Positions 24,281-34,939 of a DNA stretch of 64,000 nt are shown piece by piece. The notes beneath the pieces were generated by a model, which was not told the origin of the DNA, did not search any database, and was given only the letters and a program-made list of their open reading frames with translations. The position numbers and the translations under genes were made by a program. The stretch is from Nocardioides lacusdianchii (GTDB lineage Bacteria; Actinomycetota; Actinomycetes; Propionibacteriales; Nocardioidaceae), in the NCBI RefSeq assembly GCF_020102855.1, contig NZ_JADHZD010000002.1:1-64000 (forward strand), given 5' to 3'. Position 1 is the first letter of the stretch. Each line of letters opens with the position of its first letter.

Positions 24281-24820
24281 GTGCGTCAGGACCTGATCGT
24301 CATCGAGCCCCACGACCCTGGGTGGGCAGATGCATTTCAGACGCAGAAGGCTGCAGTCGAGGATGCATTCCGTGACTGGCTGGTTGCCCCTGTGGAGCAC
24401 ATCGGATCGACGTCCGTTCCCGGGCTACCGGCCAAGCCGATCATTGACATGCTCGCCGTGACCGACGACTACCAAGCATTCGTGCCGGCCCTCGTCGGGC
24501 TAGATCGCATCGGCTGGGTTCCCGCGCCGGAACCGGGCGACGAAGACCGACGGAAGTGGTCAATTTGTTTCCCGAGCGTGGAGCACCGGACCCATCACCT
24601 TCACGTCGTCGAGCACAGCTCCGTGGGCTGGAGGGACTGGCTGCTGTTCCGGGACTACCTCCGGACTCACACCGAGGAGGCAGCGCGATACGCAAAGTTG
24701 AAGACGGAGCTTGCGTCAGCGGACCACAGCGACCGAGCTCGGTACCGGACGGGCAAAGCTCCACTCATCGCCGAAATCATGGAGCGCGCGAAGGCTTGGA
24801 GCGAAGCAGGTCGCAAGTAG
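24281..24820 (+). CDS. GrpB/UPF0157 family protein
   Basis: Protein of 179 residues starting at a GTG with GGCAGGGA upstream. The family signature VEHIGSTSVPGLPAKPIIDM is present at about residues 38-57, with the nucleotidyltransferase-like GSTS and Asp pattern, followed by HHLHVV and LLFRDYLRTH. GrpB/UPF0157 proteins have a nucleotidyltransferase fold, but the reaction is unknown. It lies 41 bases after the recombinase module on the same strand, so it could be cargo or the first chromosomal gene at the junction. Confidence 0.85.
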   Translation: MRQDLIVIEPHDPGWADAFQTQKAAVEDAFRDWLVAPVEHIGSTSVPGLPAKPIIDMLAVTDDYQAFVPALVGLDRIGWVPAPEPGDEDRRKWSICFPSVEHRTHHLHVVEHSSVGWRDWLLFRDYLRTHTEEAARYAKLKTELASADHSDRARYRTGKAPLIAEIMERAKAWSEAGRK

Positions 24821-24839
24821 GAGGGCACGATCGCGGTCG

Positions 24840-25502
24840 TCAGCTGAGAGCCGGAAGCAGATCGGCCACGGCGCCGAGCCTGTCCGGGAGGGGCAACCGT
24901 CCGGTGCCCATTAGCACCGCCTCCTTGTCGTCCGATACCCCCGGAAGCGGCTGCGCGATCAAGGTTTCGATCGTCAACCGGGCCAGCCTGAGGGCATTGG
25001 CGGGCGCGGGCTCATCGGACAGCAGGTCGAGGTGGTGCACGACGTCTTCGACCGCCCAGATCGCGAGGAAGTCGCCGGCAGCGAAGACATGGCCCTGCCA
25101 CAGGCACCGACGTTCATCGCGGGAGACGACGCCCCGACGAACGGCGGCCGCCACGTCGCGCAGCTGCGCGGTCGCCGACGCCGGTCGTGCGTACACCGAC
25201 GTCCGACGGCGCTGGGACATCAGCGCAGGTACCGGGTCGCCCGTCGAGTACTCCGTCGCGAACGCGGACCAGTAGCTCGCGGCGTCCACGGAAGGCTCGT
25301 CGTCGACGGGCGAGACCATGCCCCCGAGCATTTCCTGCCATCCGGCCAAGACATGAGTCACCACGTCCAACCGACTCCATCCGTGGCACCGGGAGACATC
25401 CAAGAGCTCGTACTCACCGAAGGTCTCTACCGCGCGTAGGAACGAGTCGATCGAGTCCGCGCAGGCAGCGCGCCCATCGTCGAGGGAGACCGAGAGTCCC
25501 AT
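24840..25502 (-). CDS. DinB-fold mycothiol-dependent maleylpyruvate isomerase-like protein
   Basis: Protein of 220 residues. The N-terminal helix bundle contains CHGWSRLDVVTHVLAGWQEM, the hallmark of the mycothiol-dependent maleylpyruvate isomerase N-terminal (DinB-like) domain, and WAVEDVVHHLDLL supplies further metal-ligand histidines. These proteins transfer or use mycothiol, the actinobacterial thiol. The substrate cannot be told here. It converges on the GrpB gene with a 19-base gap. The ATG at 25502 is the natural family start. Confidence 0.75.
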   Translation of the reverse strand: MGLSVSLDDGRAACADSIDSFLRAVETFGEYELLDVSRCHGWSRLDVVTHVLAGWQEMLGGMVSPVDDEPSVDAASYWSAFATEYSTGDPVPALMSQRRRTSVYARPASATAQLRDVAAAVRRGVVSRDERRCLWQGHVFAAGDFLAIWAVEDVVHHLDLLSDEPAPANALRLARLTIETLIAQPLPGVSDDKEAVLMGTGRLPLPDRLGAVADLLPALS

Positions 25503-25737
25503 GCCGAAACCCTACTTGCGAGTCCGCTGAGCGATCTACTCCCGGCTCATCGACTCCCGTCCCTGCCAGTTTGTCCACGGTGGCGAAGTGCGGTCGTCGT
25601 GGTGCGTCTCCCGCACCGTGGTGACCGCACAGTCGTCACAAGCAATTCTCAGGCATGCGTCCTCTAACCCTGGAGCACCTCTGCGATGGCGCTGGCGTCC
25701 GACAGCCGTCCGTCGGCGATCGGCGTCAGGTGCGGCA

Positions 25738-26172
25738 TCACTCGCCGAGTCGCCGCAGCACGTTGGCGTTCCTCGAACGCAGTCGGGACGAGGCATCGCG
25801 CACCGATGACTCGTGGCCATGGCGGGACTGATCCTTCGTCAGGTGCAGCAGCCACTGCGTGCCTCCGGTGTGGATCAGCGCATAGCGGCGTACGCCGTCG
25901 CGCCCGTGCAGCGAGAACACGAGCCGCCGCTCGTCACGGTCGTGCTCCTCCCAGGCGCCGGTGTCCGCGACGGACTTGTGCTCGTCCTCGAAGTCGACGT
26001 GGTCGAGCGCGTGGTCGTCGACGGCGATGGCCAGCCGGTCGCGCGCCGGGTCGTCCGGCAGCCCCTTGGGCACCGCCCAGCTGCGCAGCACGCCGTCCTC
26101 CTCGAGCCGCAGGTCGAAGTGCGGCGAGGGCTTGCGGTGGTCGTGGAGGACGAAGCGGGCCGGTGTCGGCAT
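25738..26172 (-). CDS. Stand-alone LigD-type 3'-phosphoesterase domain
   Basis: Protein of 144 residues. FVLHDHRKPSPHFDLRLEEDG followed by LRSWAVPKGLP is the catalytic core of the LigD phosphoesterase domain, with the His and Asp that bind metal. The domain trims 3' phosphate or ribonucleotide ends during nonhomologous end joining. Here it is a separate protein without the ligase or polymerase domains. The start at 26172 removes an antisense-like extension. The 235 bases downstream (25503-25737) hold nothing I can support. Confidence 0.85.
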   Translation of the reverse strand: MPTPARFVLHDHRKPSPHFDLRLEEDGVLRSWAVPKGLPDDPARDRLAIAVDDHALDHVDFEDEHKSVADTGAWEEHDRDERRLVFSLHGRDGVRRYALIHTGGTQWLLHLTKDQSRHGHESSVRDASSRLRSRNANVLRRLGE

Positions 26173-26249
26173 GCGGACGACCCTGCCACGGGAACCCCTG
26201 CGACGCACGGTGCGTTGGACAATCGCCCGTCGTACGTCGAGAGGAACCC

Positions 26250-26858
26250 ATGCTGCCCAGTCCCACCATCCAGGCCGACCGACTGATCCAGCTCGGTGTG
26301 CACGAGCACGCCGGTCTCACTGCCGACCAGCTGCGCGCCGCCGCCGCGACGAGTCCTCCCGGGCTCCTCGTCACCGCGGCGCCGGCCTCCGCGATGGCCC
26401 CGCTGATGACCCGGGGCAGGCGCACCGGCTTCGTGGTCGAGGACATGACGGACGTGGACTCCTTCGACGCCACCGACGCCGCTCCCCTGCCTCCCGCGCC
26501 GTACGTCGTGACAGGCCTCGACCGCGGCGACGAGCACGCGAACCGGAGCCCCGAGGAGTGCCTGCCCGAGATCCTGGCGGCGGGCCGCTCGCCGCTCACC
26601 CTGGTCGAGGGCATCCACTGGGTCCTCCAGGACCCGGACGTGCTCGAGCGCAACCGGTGCTTCATGACCGTCGGGTCCCGGCTGCGCAAGGCCAACGGGT
26701 CGTACGACGCCCGCACGCCGGCACTGTGGATCAGCAACGGCACCGGTCGTGACGGGCGCGAGCGCAAGGACGCGCCCAAGGTCGGCTGGTGCTGGTGGGG
26801 CAACCGGCACACATGGCTCGGGATCGCCTCGTGCTCCGGCAGGACCCCTGTCGGCTGA
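26250..26858 (+). CDS. DUF5701 family protein
   Basis: Protein of 202 residues that I assign to the actinobacterial DUF5701 family from the pattern LPSPTIQADRLIQLGV, GLLVTAAPASAMAPLM and PKVGWCWWGNRHTWLGIASC. GAGAGGAACCC precedes the ATG at 26250. Conserved Trp/Cys/His in the C-terminus could form a binding site, but no biochemical role is known to me. It is divergent from the LigD phosphoesterase gene with a 77-base gap that must hold both promoters. Confidence 0.65.
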   Translation: MLPSPTIQADRLIQLGVHEHAGLTADQLRAAAATSPPGLLVTAAPASAMAPLMTRGRRTGFVVEDMTDVDSFDATDAAPLPPAPYVVTGLDRGDEHANRSPEECLPEILAAGRSPLTLVEGIHWVLQDPDVLERNRCFMTVGSRLRKANGSYDARTPALWISNGTGRDGRERKDAPKVGWCWWGNRHTWLGIASCSGRTPVG

Positions 26859-26868
26859 GTGTGCCGCG

Positions 26869-27402
26869 CTAGCGCGGCTCCCAGGCCAGCACCGCGTCGC
26901 GCAGCTCGTCCGGAGGTGCGGCGCTGTCGAGCGTCAGCACCGGTCGTCCCGCCTCGGCCAGCCACGCCTCGTGCGCCCAGAGGCTCCGGCCGGTGAACTC
27001 CGGGTCGTCGTAGCCGCTCGCCCAGGTGAGGAACTCCTCCCAGGCGTCCGGGTCGACGGTGCGTCCCTCCCGGCGCAACTCCTCGCGGGCGTGCAGCCGG
27101 CGCATCCGCTCGGCCGGGTCGAGCCGCAGGAAGACCACCGCGTCGCACTCGGCGACGACCTCCTCGCCCCAGCCCAGCATCGAGCCCGACAGCACCCACG
27201 CCTCGCGCGGCACGAACACCTGCCGCATGAGGGCGATCCGGTCAGCCTCCGGCCGCTTCTCGGCGTACGGCGGGTCGGTGGGCACCCAGAAGTAGTCGTC
27301 GGCGTCCGCGTGCGGGACCGACCACCACGACGCGAGCGTGCGCGCCAGCGTCGTCGTGCCCGACCCGCTGGCGCCCATGACGTGCAACCGGCAACGCCGC
27401 AT
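26869..27402 (-). CDS. Adenylate/shikimate kinase-like P-loop protein
   Basis: Protein of 177 residues with a P-loop kinase fold. The Walker A reads GASGSGTTT, with Thr where the invariant Lys of most P-loops sits; I have seen this variant in actinobacterial small kinase-like proteins, so it is probably real and not an error. Other features are the HADADDYFWVPTDPPY substrate region and VVFLRLDPAERMRRL. Likely a small-molecule kinase or nucleotide-binding regulator. The start at 27402 leaves 13 bases to the stop of the thioesterase gene upstream, so it is probably cotranscribed with it. Confidence 0.7.
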   Translation of the reverse strand: MRRCRLHVMGASGSGTTTLARTLASWWSVPHADADDYFWVPTDPPYAEKRPEADRIALMRQVFVPREAWVLSGSMLGWGEEVVAECDAVVFLRLDPAERMRRLHAREELRREGRTVDPDAWEEFLTWASGYDDPEFTGRSLWAHEAWLAEAGRPVLTLDSAAPPDELRDAVLAWEPR

Positions 27403-27415
27403 CAGGTGCCCACCA

Positions 27416-27865
27416 TCAGAAGCGCCGCAGCTGGTAGGTCCCGAGGGTCGTGGCGACGACCTCGCCCTGTGCATCGGTGATCGTCGCCTCCAGCACGAAC
27501 TCCCCCTTGCCGGTCGCGAGCGCGTCGCGGCGCACCCGCGCCACCTCGTCGTCCGACAGGCTCGTCGAGGCGCGTACGACGCCCAGCGCGGGCCGCCGGA
27601 AGCGGATGCTCGACTCCTTGACGAGCGGCACGAAGCCCGCGAGCTCACCGTCCGCGTCGAGGTCGAAGGTCGCCAGGCTCAGCACGCCGCCGAGCATCTC
27701 CGCGACGCTGAACAGCGATCCGGCGTAGGTGACGCCGAAGTGGTTGACGTTGGGCTCGGCCGGCAGGTCTGCGACCGCGCGTCCCGGGCCCACGTCGACG
27801 AGACGGATGCCCATCGCCCCGAGGATGGGCATCGAGGCGACGGCGTCGGCGAACCGGTCGGACAC
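27416..27865 (-). CDS. Hotdog-fold thioesterase-like protein (DUF4442 type)
   Basis: Protein of 149 residues with the hotdog pattern of DUF4442/PaaI-like proteins: GIRLVDVGPGRAVADLP, NHFGVTYAGSLFSVAEMLGG and FVPLVKESSIRFRRPALG. The long helix after NHFGV is the hotdog 'sausage'. The start is a GTG at 27865, one base after the stop of the homocysteine methyltransferase gene, so the genes are coupled. The acyl substrate is unknown. Confidence 0.75.
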   Translation of the reverse strand: MSDRFADAVASMPILGAMGIRLVDVGPGRAVADLPAEPNVNHFGVTYAGSLFSVAEMLGGVLSLATFDLDADGELAGFVPLVKESSIRFRRPALGVVRASTSLSDDEVARVRRDALATGKGEFVLEATITDAQGEVVATTLGTYQLRRF

Positions 27866-27866
27866 C

Positions 27867-28769
27867 TCACGCCTCCAGCGTCGTGCGCAGGGCCGTGACG
27901 TCCTCGGGCCCGACGCGGCAGCAGCCGCCGACGAGCCGGGCGCCCGAGACCACCCACGCGTCGACGTCCTGGGCGGTGAAGGCCGAGCGCCCCTCCCACT
28001 CGCGGGTCTCGGCGTTCCACGACTGCCCGGAGTTCGGGTAGACCACGACGGGGCCGTAGGGGCCGGCGAGCTGGACGGCGTCGCGGGCGTCGGCCGGTGT
28101 CGTGCAGTTGACCCCGATCGCCAGCACCTCGGCCACGTCGGCCGCCATCGCGAATGCCTCCTCGAGCGGCTCCCCCGCCCGGGTGCGTCCGTCCGCGGCC
28201 GACAGGGACAGCCACGCCGGGACGCCGGTGCCGTCGAGCTCGGCCAGCACGGCCTCGACCTCGGCCAGGCACGGGATGGTCTCCACCGCCAGCACGTCGG
28301 CGCCCTGCCCGACGGTCGAGGCGAGCACGTCGAGCCGCGGCCGGTGGAAGGCCCGCAGGCCGTCGACGTCGAGGTCGTAGTCGCCGCGGTACTCCGACCC
28401 GTCTGCGAGCACGGCGCCGTACGGCCCCACGGACGCGGCGACCCAGCCGTGCGGGGCTGCGCCGTCGCGGGCGGCGGCAGCCAAGGCGACGCTGCGGCGC
28501 AGGATGGTCTCGACCTCGTCACGATCGGCGCCGGCGGAGCCGAAGCCCTCGAAGGAGACCTGGTAGGACGCGGTCGTCGCGACCTCGGCGCCCGCGGCGA
28601 AGAACTCCCGGTGGGCCGCCTCGATCGCGGCCGGGTCGTCGCGCAGCAGGCGTGCGGACCACAGGTCGCTGGACAGGTCGTGTCCGTGCCGCTCGAGCAG
28701 CGTCGCGAGCCCTCCGTCGAGGACGACGGGGCGGGAGGCGATGGTCTCGCGGAGGCTGTGCGGGCTCAT
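27867..28769 (-). CDS. Homocysteine S-methyltransferase family protein
   Basis: Protein of 300 residues. RPVVLDGGLATLLERHG starts the TIM barrel. The zinc-binding cysteines appear in AIGVNCTTP and VGGCCRVGP, as in MmuM and the N-terminal domain of MetH. The enzyme moves a methyl group, commonly from S-methylmethionine, onto homocysteine to form methionine. The ATG at 28769 is used; an ATG three codons upstream is also possible. First gene of a three-gene minus-strand run with the thioesterase and kinase. Confidence 0.85.
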   Translation of the reverse strand: MSPHSLRETIASRPVVLDGGLATLLERHGHDLSSDLWSARLLRDDPAAIEAAHREFFAAGAEVATTASYQVSFEGFGSAGADRDEVETILRRSVALAAAARDGAAPHGWVAASVGPYGAVLADGSEYRGDYDLDVDGLRAFHRPRLDVLASTVGQGADVLAVETIPCLAEVEAVLAELDGTGVPAWLSLSAADGRTRAGEPLEEAFAMAADVAEVLAIGVNCTTPADARDAVQLAGPYGPVVVYPNSGQSWNAETREWEGRSAFTAQDVDAWVVSGARLVGGCCRVGPEDVTALRTTLEA

Positions 28770-28831
28770 GTCCCCCATGCTCGCAGGTGCCGGCGAGCCG
28801 TCCGGTTGGACCCGTCGGTCACGATCACGGA

Positions 28832-29623
28832 GTGCCAGAGGGACACACCATCCACCGACTCGCCCGCCGCCACGCCAGGCTGCTGGTCGGCCAGCGCGTC
28901 GCCGCAGACAGCCCACAGGGACGCTTCGACGACGGTGCGCGCCTCCTGGACGGCCGGCTGCTCGACGCGACCGACGCGTGGGGCAAGCACCTGTTCCACC
29001 GCTACGACGACCTCTGGCTCCACGTGCACCTCGGGCTCTACGGGAAGTTCCGCGACGGCGTCCTGCCCGCCCCGGAGCCGCGCGGGGCGCTGCGACTGCG
29101 GCTGGTCGGTGCCGGGCACTGGCTGGAGCTGCGCGGACCGACCGCCTGCGAGGTGATGACCGACGCCGAGCGGGCGTCGGTGCTGGCCCGGCTCGGCCCC
29201 GATCCGCTGCGTCGTCGACCGGACGCCGAGGCGTTCGTTGTGCGCGTGCTGCGCAGCCGGGCTCCGATCGCCACGCTGCTGATGGACCAGTCGGTCGTCG
29301 CGGGCGTCGGCAACGTCTACCGCGCCGAGGTCCTCTTCCGCCAGCGCCTCGACCCCTACCGCCCCGGCCGCGAGCACGACGCTGCGACCCTGCAGCTGCT
29401 CTGGGACGACCTCGTCGTGCTCCTGCGCGCCGGCGTGCGCGCCGGGCGCATCGTGACGACGCTGCCGGAGGACCGCGAGCGTCCGGCGGGCCGACCGCGA
29501 CGGGTCGACTCGCACTACGTCTACGGGCGTGCCGAGCTGCCGTGCCGGATCTGCGGGACCCCGGTGCTCGACGCGCAGATCGCTGCCCGCCGGCTGTTCT
29601 GGTGCCCGGTCTGCCAGGCCTGA
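28832..29623 (+). CDS. nei: Fpg/Nei family DNA glycosylase (endonuclease VIII-like)
   Basis: Protein of 263 residues starting at a GTG. After Met removal the N-terminus is PEGHTIHRLAR, with catalytic Pro and Glu and the endonuclease VIII-type PEGHTI rather than Fpg PELPEV. The helix-two-turn-helix lies at VVAGVGNVYRAEVLF, and the zinc finger is CRICGTPVL...WCPVC at the C-terminus. It removes oxidised pyrimidines and nicks the site. The longer upstream frame is antisense to the homocysteine methyltransferase. It converges on the UvrA-like gene with a 13-base gap. Confidence 0.88.
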   Translation: MPEGHTIHRLARRHARLLVGQRVAADSPQGRFDDGARLLDGRLLDATDAWGKHLFHRYDDLWLHVHLGLYGKFRDGVLPAPEPRGALRLRLVGAGHWLELRGPTACEVMTDAERASVLARLGPDPLRRRPDAEAFVVRVLRSRAPIATLLMDQSVVAGVGNVYRAEVLFRQRLDPYRPGREHDAATLQLLWDDLVVLLRAGVRAGRIVTTLPEDRERPAGRPRRVDSHYVYGRAELPCRICGTPVLDAQIAARRLFWCPVCQA

Positions 29624-29636
29624 ACCGACTGCGGGC

Positions 29637-32000
<2,364 letters not shown>

Positions 32001-32151
32001 GCGTGGTGTTCTCCCCTGTCTGCGCGCCGCGGCCTCCCGCCCGACGGCTGCCGGTCATCCTGCCAGTACGACGTCCCGGGCGGCAGCGACGTGACAGTGC
32101 ACGCCCCGCGGGATGAGGCTCGGAGTGGGGGCGGCGTGCCATGGTCGTGGC

Positions 32152-32634
32152 ATGACCTCACACGACGACCAGCTCGAGACCGTCGCCCGGATCATGGAGG
32201 ACACCCGCATCGCGGTGCTGACCTACGTGAGCCCCGAGGGCGCGCTCGTGTCCACGCCGATGGGGACCCAGGACTTCGAGCAGCCCGGGACCACCTGGTT
32301 CCTCACCGAGCGCGACACCGACAAGGTGCGCGCCATCGAGGCCGACCCCCGCGTCAACGTGTCCTACTCCAGCGACGCCGGCTGGGTCTCGCTCTCGGGC
32401 ACCGCGCGCGTCAGCGAGGACCGGGCGAAGCTGCAGGAGCTGTGGGACGCCTCAGCCGGCGCCTTCATGTCGGGCGGACCCGAGGACGCCTCCAACGTGC
32501 TCCTCGAGATCGACGGTGCCACCGCGGAGTACTGGGAGTCCCCGGGCAAGGTGAAGGCCGCCGTCGAGCTCGCCAGGGGCCTCGTCGGCCGGCACACGCC
32601 CGACATGGGTGACAACGACACCGTCAGCCTCTGA
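32152..32634 (+). CDS. Pyridoxamine 5'-phosphate oxidase-like (general stress) protein
   Basis: Protein of 160 residues with a split-barrel flavin-binding fold: TRIAVLTYVSPEGALVSTPMG, TTWFLTERDTDKVRAIEADPRVNVSYSS and WVSLSGTARVS. This is the general stress protein 26/PPOX family, thought to bind a flavin or F420-type cofactor. Start ATG 32152 (MTSHDD) is chosen over an upstream one. The C-terminus overlaps the start of the next gene by 26 bases in a different frame if its first GTG is used. Confidence 0.8.
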   Translation: MTSHDDQLETVARIMEDTRIAVLTYVSPEGALVSTPMGTQDFEQPGTTWFLTERDTDKVRAIEADPRVNVSYSSDAGWVSLSGTARVSEDRAKLQELWDASAGAFMSGGPEDASNVLLEIDGATAEYWESPGKVKAAVELARGLVGRHTPDMGDNDTVSL

Positions 32635-33439
32635 TCCCGTGCTGGTCGACGCGCACGGACCTGCCGGCGCCGGCGAGGCGTGGCGGCTCTTCACCACGCC
32701 CGAGCTGTGGCCGACGTGGGCTCCCCAGATCAGCTCGGTCGAGGCCTCCGACACCGTCCTGACGACCGGCACCACCGGGCGCGTGCACGGCCCCGCCGGG
32801 GTGACGGTCGACTTCACGGTCACCCACGTCGACCACGCCGAGCGCTCGTGGTCCTGGCACGTCGGACGCGGGCCCGTCCAGGTGGGCATGGACCACCACG
32901 TCCTCCTAGCCCCCGACGGCTCACGCGCCGTGCTGCGGGTCCCGGGCCGGTCGGCTGCCGTGGCGCAGCCCTACCGCGTCCCCGCCGCGATGGCCCTGCG
33001 CCGACTGGTGGCCGGGTCTCCCGGCGGCAGTGACGGCGATCCTGCCGAGGTCGTCCGGACCTTCGACTTCGCGTTCGCGCCGTCGTACGCCGTCGCCGGG
33101 CGCGCCTTCGGCATCTCGCCGCGGTCGACGACCGTGGAGGTCGGTCCCGAGTGGCTCTACGTCCGCTACGGCCCGTGGCGCCTGGTCACGCCGCGCAGCA
33201 ACATCGCCTCCGCCGACGTCACCGGCGGGTTCTCCTGGGTCAAGACCGCCGGTCCCCCGCACCTGTCGCTCAGCGACCGCGGGATCTCGATGACCACCAA
33301 CGGCGACCGCGCGCTGTGCCTGTCCTTCCACGAGCCGGTGGCGTCGATCGACCCGACCGCCTCGATCGCGCACCCCGGTGCGACGCTCTCGGTCGCGGAC
33401 CCGGAAGGCCTCGCCGCCGCGCTGGGGCTCGGCGCCTGA
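32609..33439 (+). CDS. SRPBCC-like protein with C-terminal extension
   Basis: Protein of up to 276 residues. Residues about 10-110 resemble the polyketide cyclase/START-like SRPBCC fold: GAGEAWRLFTTPELWPTWAPQISSVE, VDFTVTHVDHAERSWSWHVG. The C-terminal part has no recognised domain but shows ordered strands (EWLYVRYGPWRLVTPRSNI). Start is uncertain: GTG at 32609 overlaps the previous gene by 26 bases; GTG at 32639 would avoid this and still leave the domain whole. Probably cotranscribed with the upstream oxidase-like gene. Ligand unknown. Confidence 0.65.
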   Translation: MTTTPSASDPVLVDAHGPAGAGEAWRLFTTPELWPTWAPQISSVEASDTVLTTGTTGRVHGPAGVTVDFTVTHVDHAERSWSWHVGRGPVQVGMDHHVLLAPDGSRAVLRVPGRSAAVAQPYRVPAAMALRRLVAGSPGGSDGDPAEVVRTFDFAFAPSYAVAGRAFGISPRSTTVEVGPEWLYVRYGPWRLVTPRSNIASADVTGGFSWVKTAGPPHLSLSDRGISMTTNGDRALCLSFHEPVASIDPTASIAHPGATLSVADPEGLAAALGLGA

Positions 33440-33449
33440 CGGTCCTGGG

Positions 33450-34565
33450 TCAGGTCCGGACGACCTGGAGCCCGAGCCACTCCCCCAGTGCCGCCAGCTC
33501 GGTGTCGACGCGCCTCCGGCGAGCGGTCGACCAGTCGTCGTCCTCGTGCACCGCGTCCACGACGAGCACGCCCGCCTCGCGGTCGGCGGTCGCGTCGACC
33601 TTGCCGACCAGCTCGTCGCCGTCGAGGACCGGCATGGCCCAGTAGCCCCAGCGCCGTGACTCGACCGGCTTGTACATCTCGAGCTGGTAGTCGAAGCCGA
33701 AGAGGTCAGCCATCCGCTTGCGGTCGAAGACCAGCCGGTCGAGGGGCGAGAGGATCGCCGTACGCCCCTCGAAGCCGTCGCAGTCGGCGTCGTCGAGGAG
33801 CGCGGGCTCGACCCGCCACTGGCCGCGGGTGCCCTCGACGCGCGCGGCCTCGCCGACGTCGCGGACGGCGTACGGCTCGTGCCAGGCCTCCAGCGCCCGC
33901 GGACGGGCCAGCCCGAGCGCCCGGAGCCGTCGTGCGGCGAGCGTGCGGTGGGCCTCCTCGGCGGGCACGGTCGGGTCGCCGGGATGCACCCGCTCGGCGA
34001 GGTCCCACCGGCGCTCACGGCCCTCGCGGGAGGCGACCGCGACCTCGCCGCGCGCCTCGAGGCACTCCAGCAGCTTCATGACGTTCTTGTTGTCCGTCCA
34101 GCCGGTCGAGCGCCACGGCACCTCGCAGGTGTCGGGCAGGTCGCGCGCGGGCGTCGGACCCTCTGCTCTCAGGTACGCCAGCACGTCGCGTCGGCACCCG
34201 TCGTTGGCGGCGACCCAGTCCGCGAGGTCGTCCTGCCACGGCTTGACCGGCGGCTCCCCCGGCCAGGCGTCCATGTCGGCGCGCAGGAGCGCGACGTCCT
34301 CCCCCGGGCGGAGGAGGCCCTGCACCTCGACCACGGCGCCGTTGCCGACGAGCTCGGCGAGGGCGTCGGGGTCGTAGGACCCGCCGAGCCGGGTCCACAG
34401 CGCGAGGTCGGCGTGCTGGGCGACGACCGAGGTGAGGTCCACCTGCAGGAACCCGAGGTGCCGGATCGTGTCGAGGACGTCGACCGGCCGGTGCGCGTCG
34501 AGCAGCTGGGCGCGCACGGCGACGCGCCGAGCCTGCTGCCGCGTCAGCTCGTGGACCCCACCCAT
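33450..34565 (-). CDS. AlkZ/YcaQ-type DNA glycosylase (HTH_42 family)
   Basis: Protein of 371 residues with three winged-helix-like regions. Family hallmarks are ELTRQQARRVAVRAQLL, the catalytic Gln-x-Asp motif Q41-V-D43 in GFLQVDLTS, GRTAILSPLDRLVFDRKR, and RWGYWAMPVLDGDELVGKVD. AlkZ and YcaQ unhook DNA interstrand crosslinks; actinobacterial homologues are often linked to self-resistance or general repair. The start at 34565 gives the normal family N-terminus. The gene lies near two other repair-type genes (nei, UvrA-like) but is not in an operon with them. Confidence 0.85.
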   Translation of the reverse strand: MGGVHELTRQQARRVAVRAQLLDAHRPVDVLDTIRHLGFLQVDLTSVVAQHADLALWTRLGGSYDPDALAELVGNGAVVEVQGLLRPGEDVALLRADMDAWPGEPPVKPWQDDLADWVAANDGCRRDVLAYLRAEGPTPARDLPDTCEVPWRSTGWTDNKNVMKLLECLEARGEVAVASREGRERRWDLAERVHPGDPTVPAEEAHRTLAARRLRALGLARPRALEAWHEPYAVRDVGEAARVEGTRGQWRVEPALLDDADCDGFEGRTAILSPLDRLVFDRKRMADLFGFDYQLEMYKPVESRRWGYWAMPVLDGDELVGKVDATADREAGVLVVDAVHEDDDWSTARRRRVDTELAALGEWLGLQVVRT

Positions 34566-34769
34566 GGCGTGATCCTAGGGCGCGTGGACCGCTGACCTCG
34601 CGCGCGGCCGGACCACGCGGGCATGGCCCGATCGGGTCATTCGGGTGCCAGATCGGGTAAACCGGCGGGTGTTGGGCCCCGAACGGCGTCATCCGGTGTC
34701 ACTCTCGACGTCACAAGGACGAGGGGCAACCGATGTCCCCGCCACCCGGAAGCGGGAAGGAGCCAGACC

Positions 34770-34916
34770 ATGTGGGACACCGTCCAGACCACCACGGACC
34801 ACCTGTCGCACGACCTGCCCTGCACGGGGTGCGGGCACGGACGCCACACCTACCTGCCGTGCTCGGACACGTGCAGCTGCGCCGAGGGCCGCGACCGGCT
34901 CCTCAGCACTGTCTGA
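34770..34916 (+). CDS. 48-residue Cys-rich small protein
   Basis: The ATG at 34770 follows GGGAAGGAG with good spacing. The product is only 48 residues and contains CTGCGHGRH and CSDTCSC, five cysteines with two histidines between them, which suggests a single zinc or other metal site. No family recognised. The short length and the clean ribosome site argue for a real gene in the 374-base gap between AlkZ and PhoD genes. It may act as a metal-binding or stress peptide; this is inference. Confidence 0.5.
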   Translation: MWDTVQTTTDHLSHDLPCTGCGHGRHTYLPCSDTCSCAEGRDRLLSTV

Positions 34917-34939
34917 CGGGCGCAGTCCAGGGCGCCGGG

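Noticed and set aside
25503..25737. Possible small genes between the mycothiol-type gene and the LigD domain
   Set aside because: Several frames are open on the minus strand but overlap each other, lack ribosome sites and have no recognised motif.
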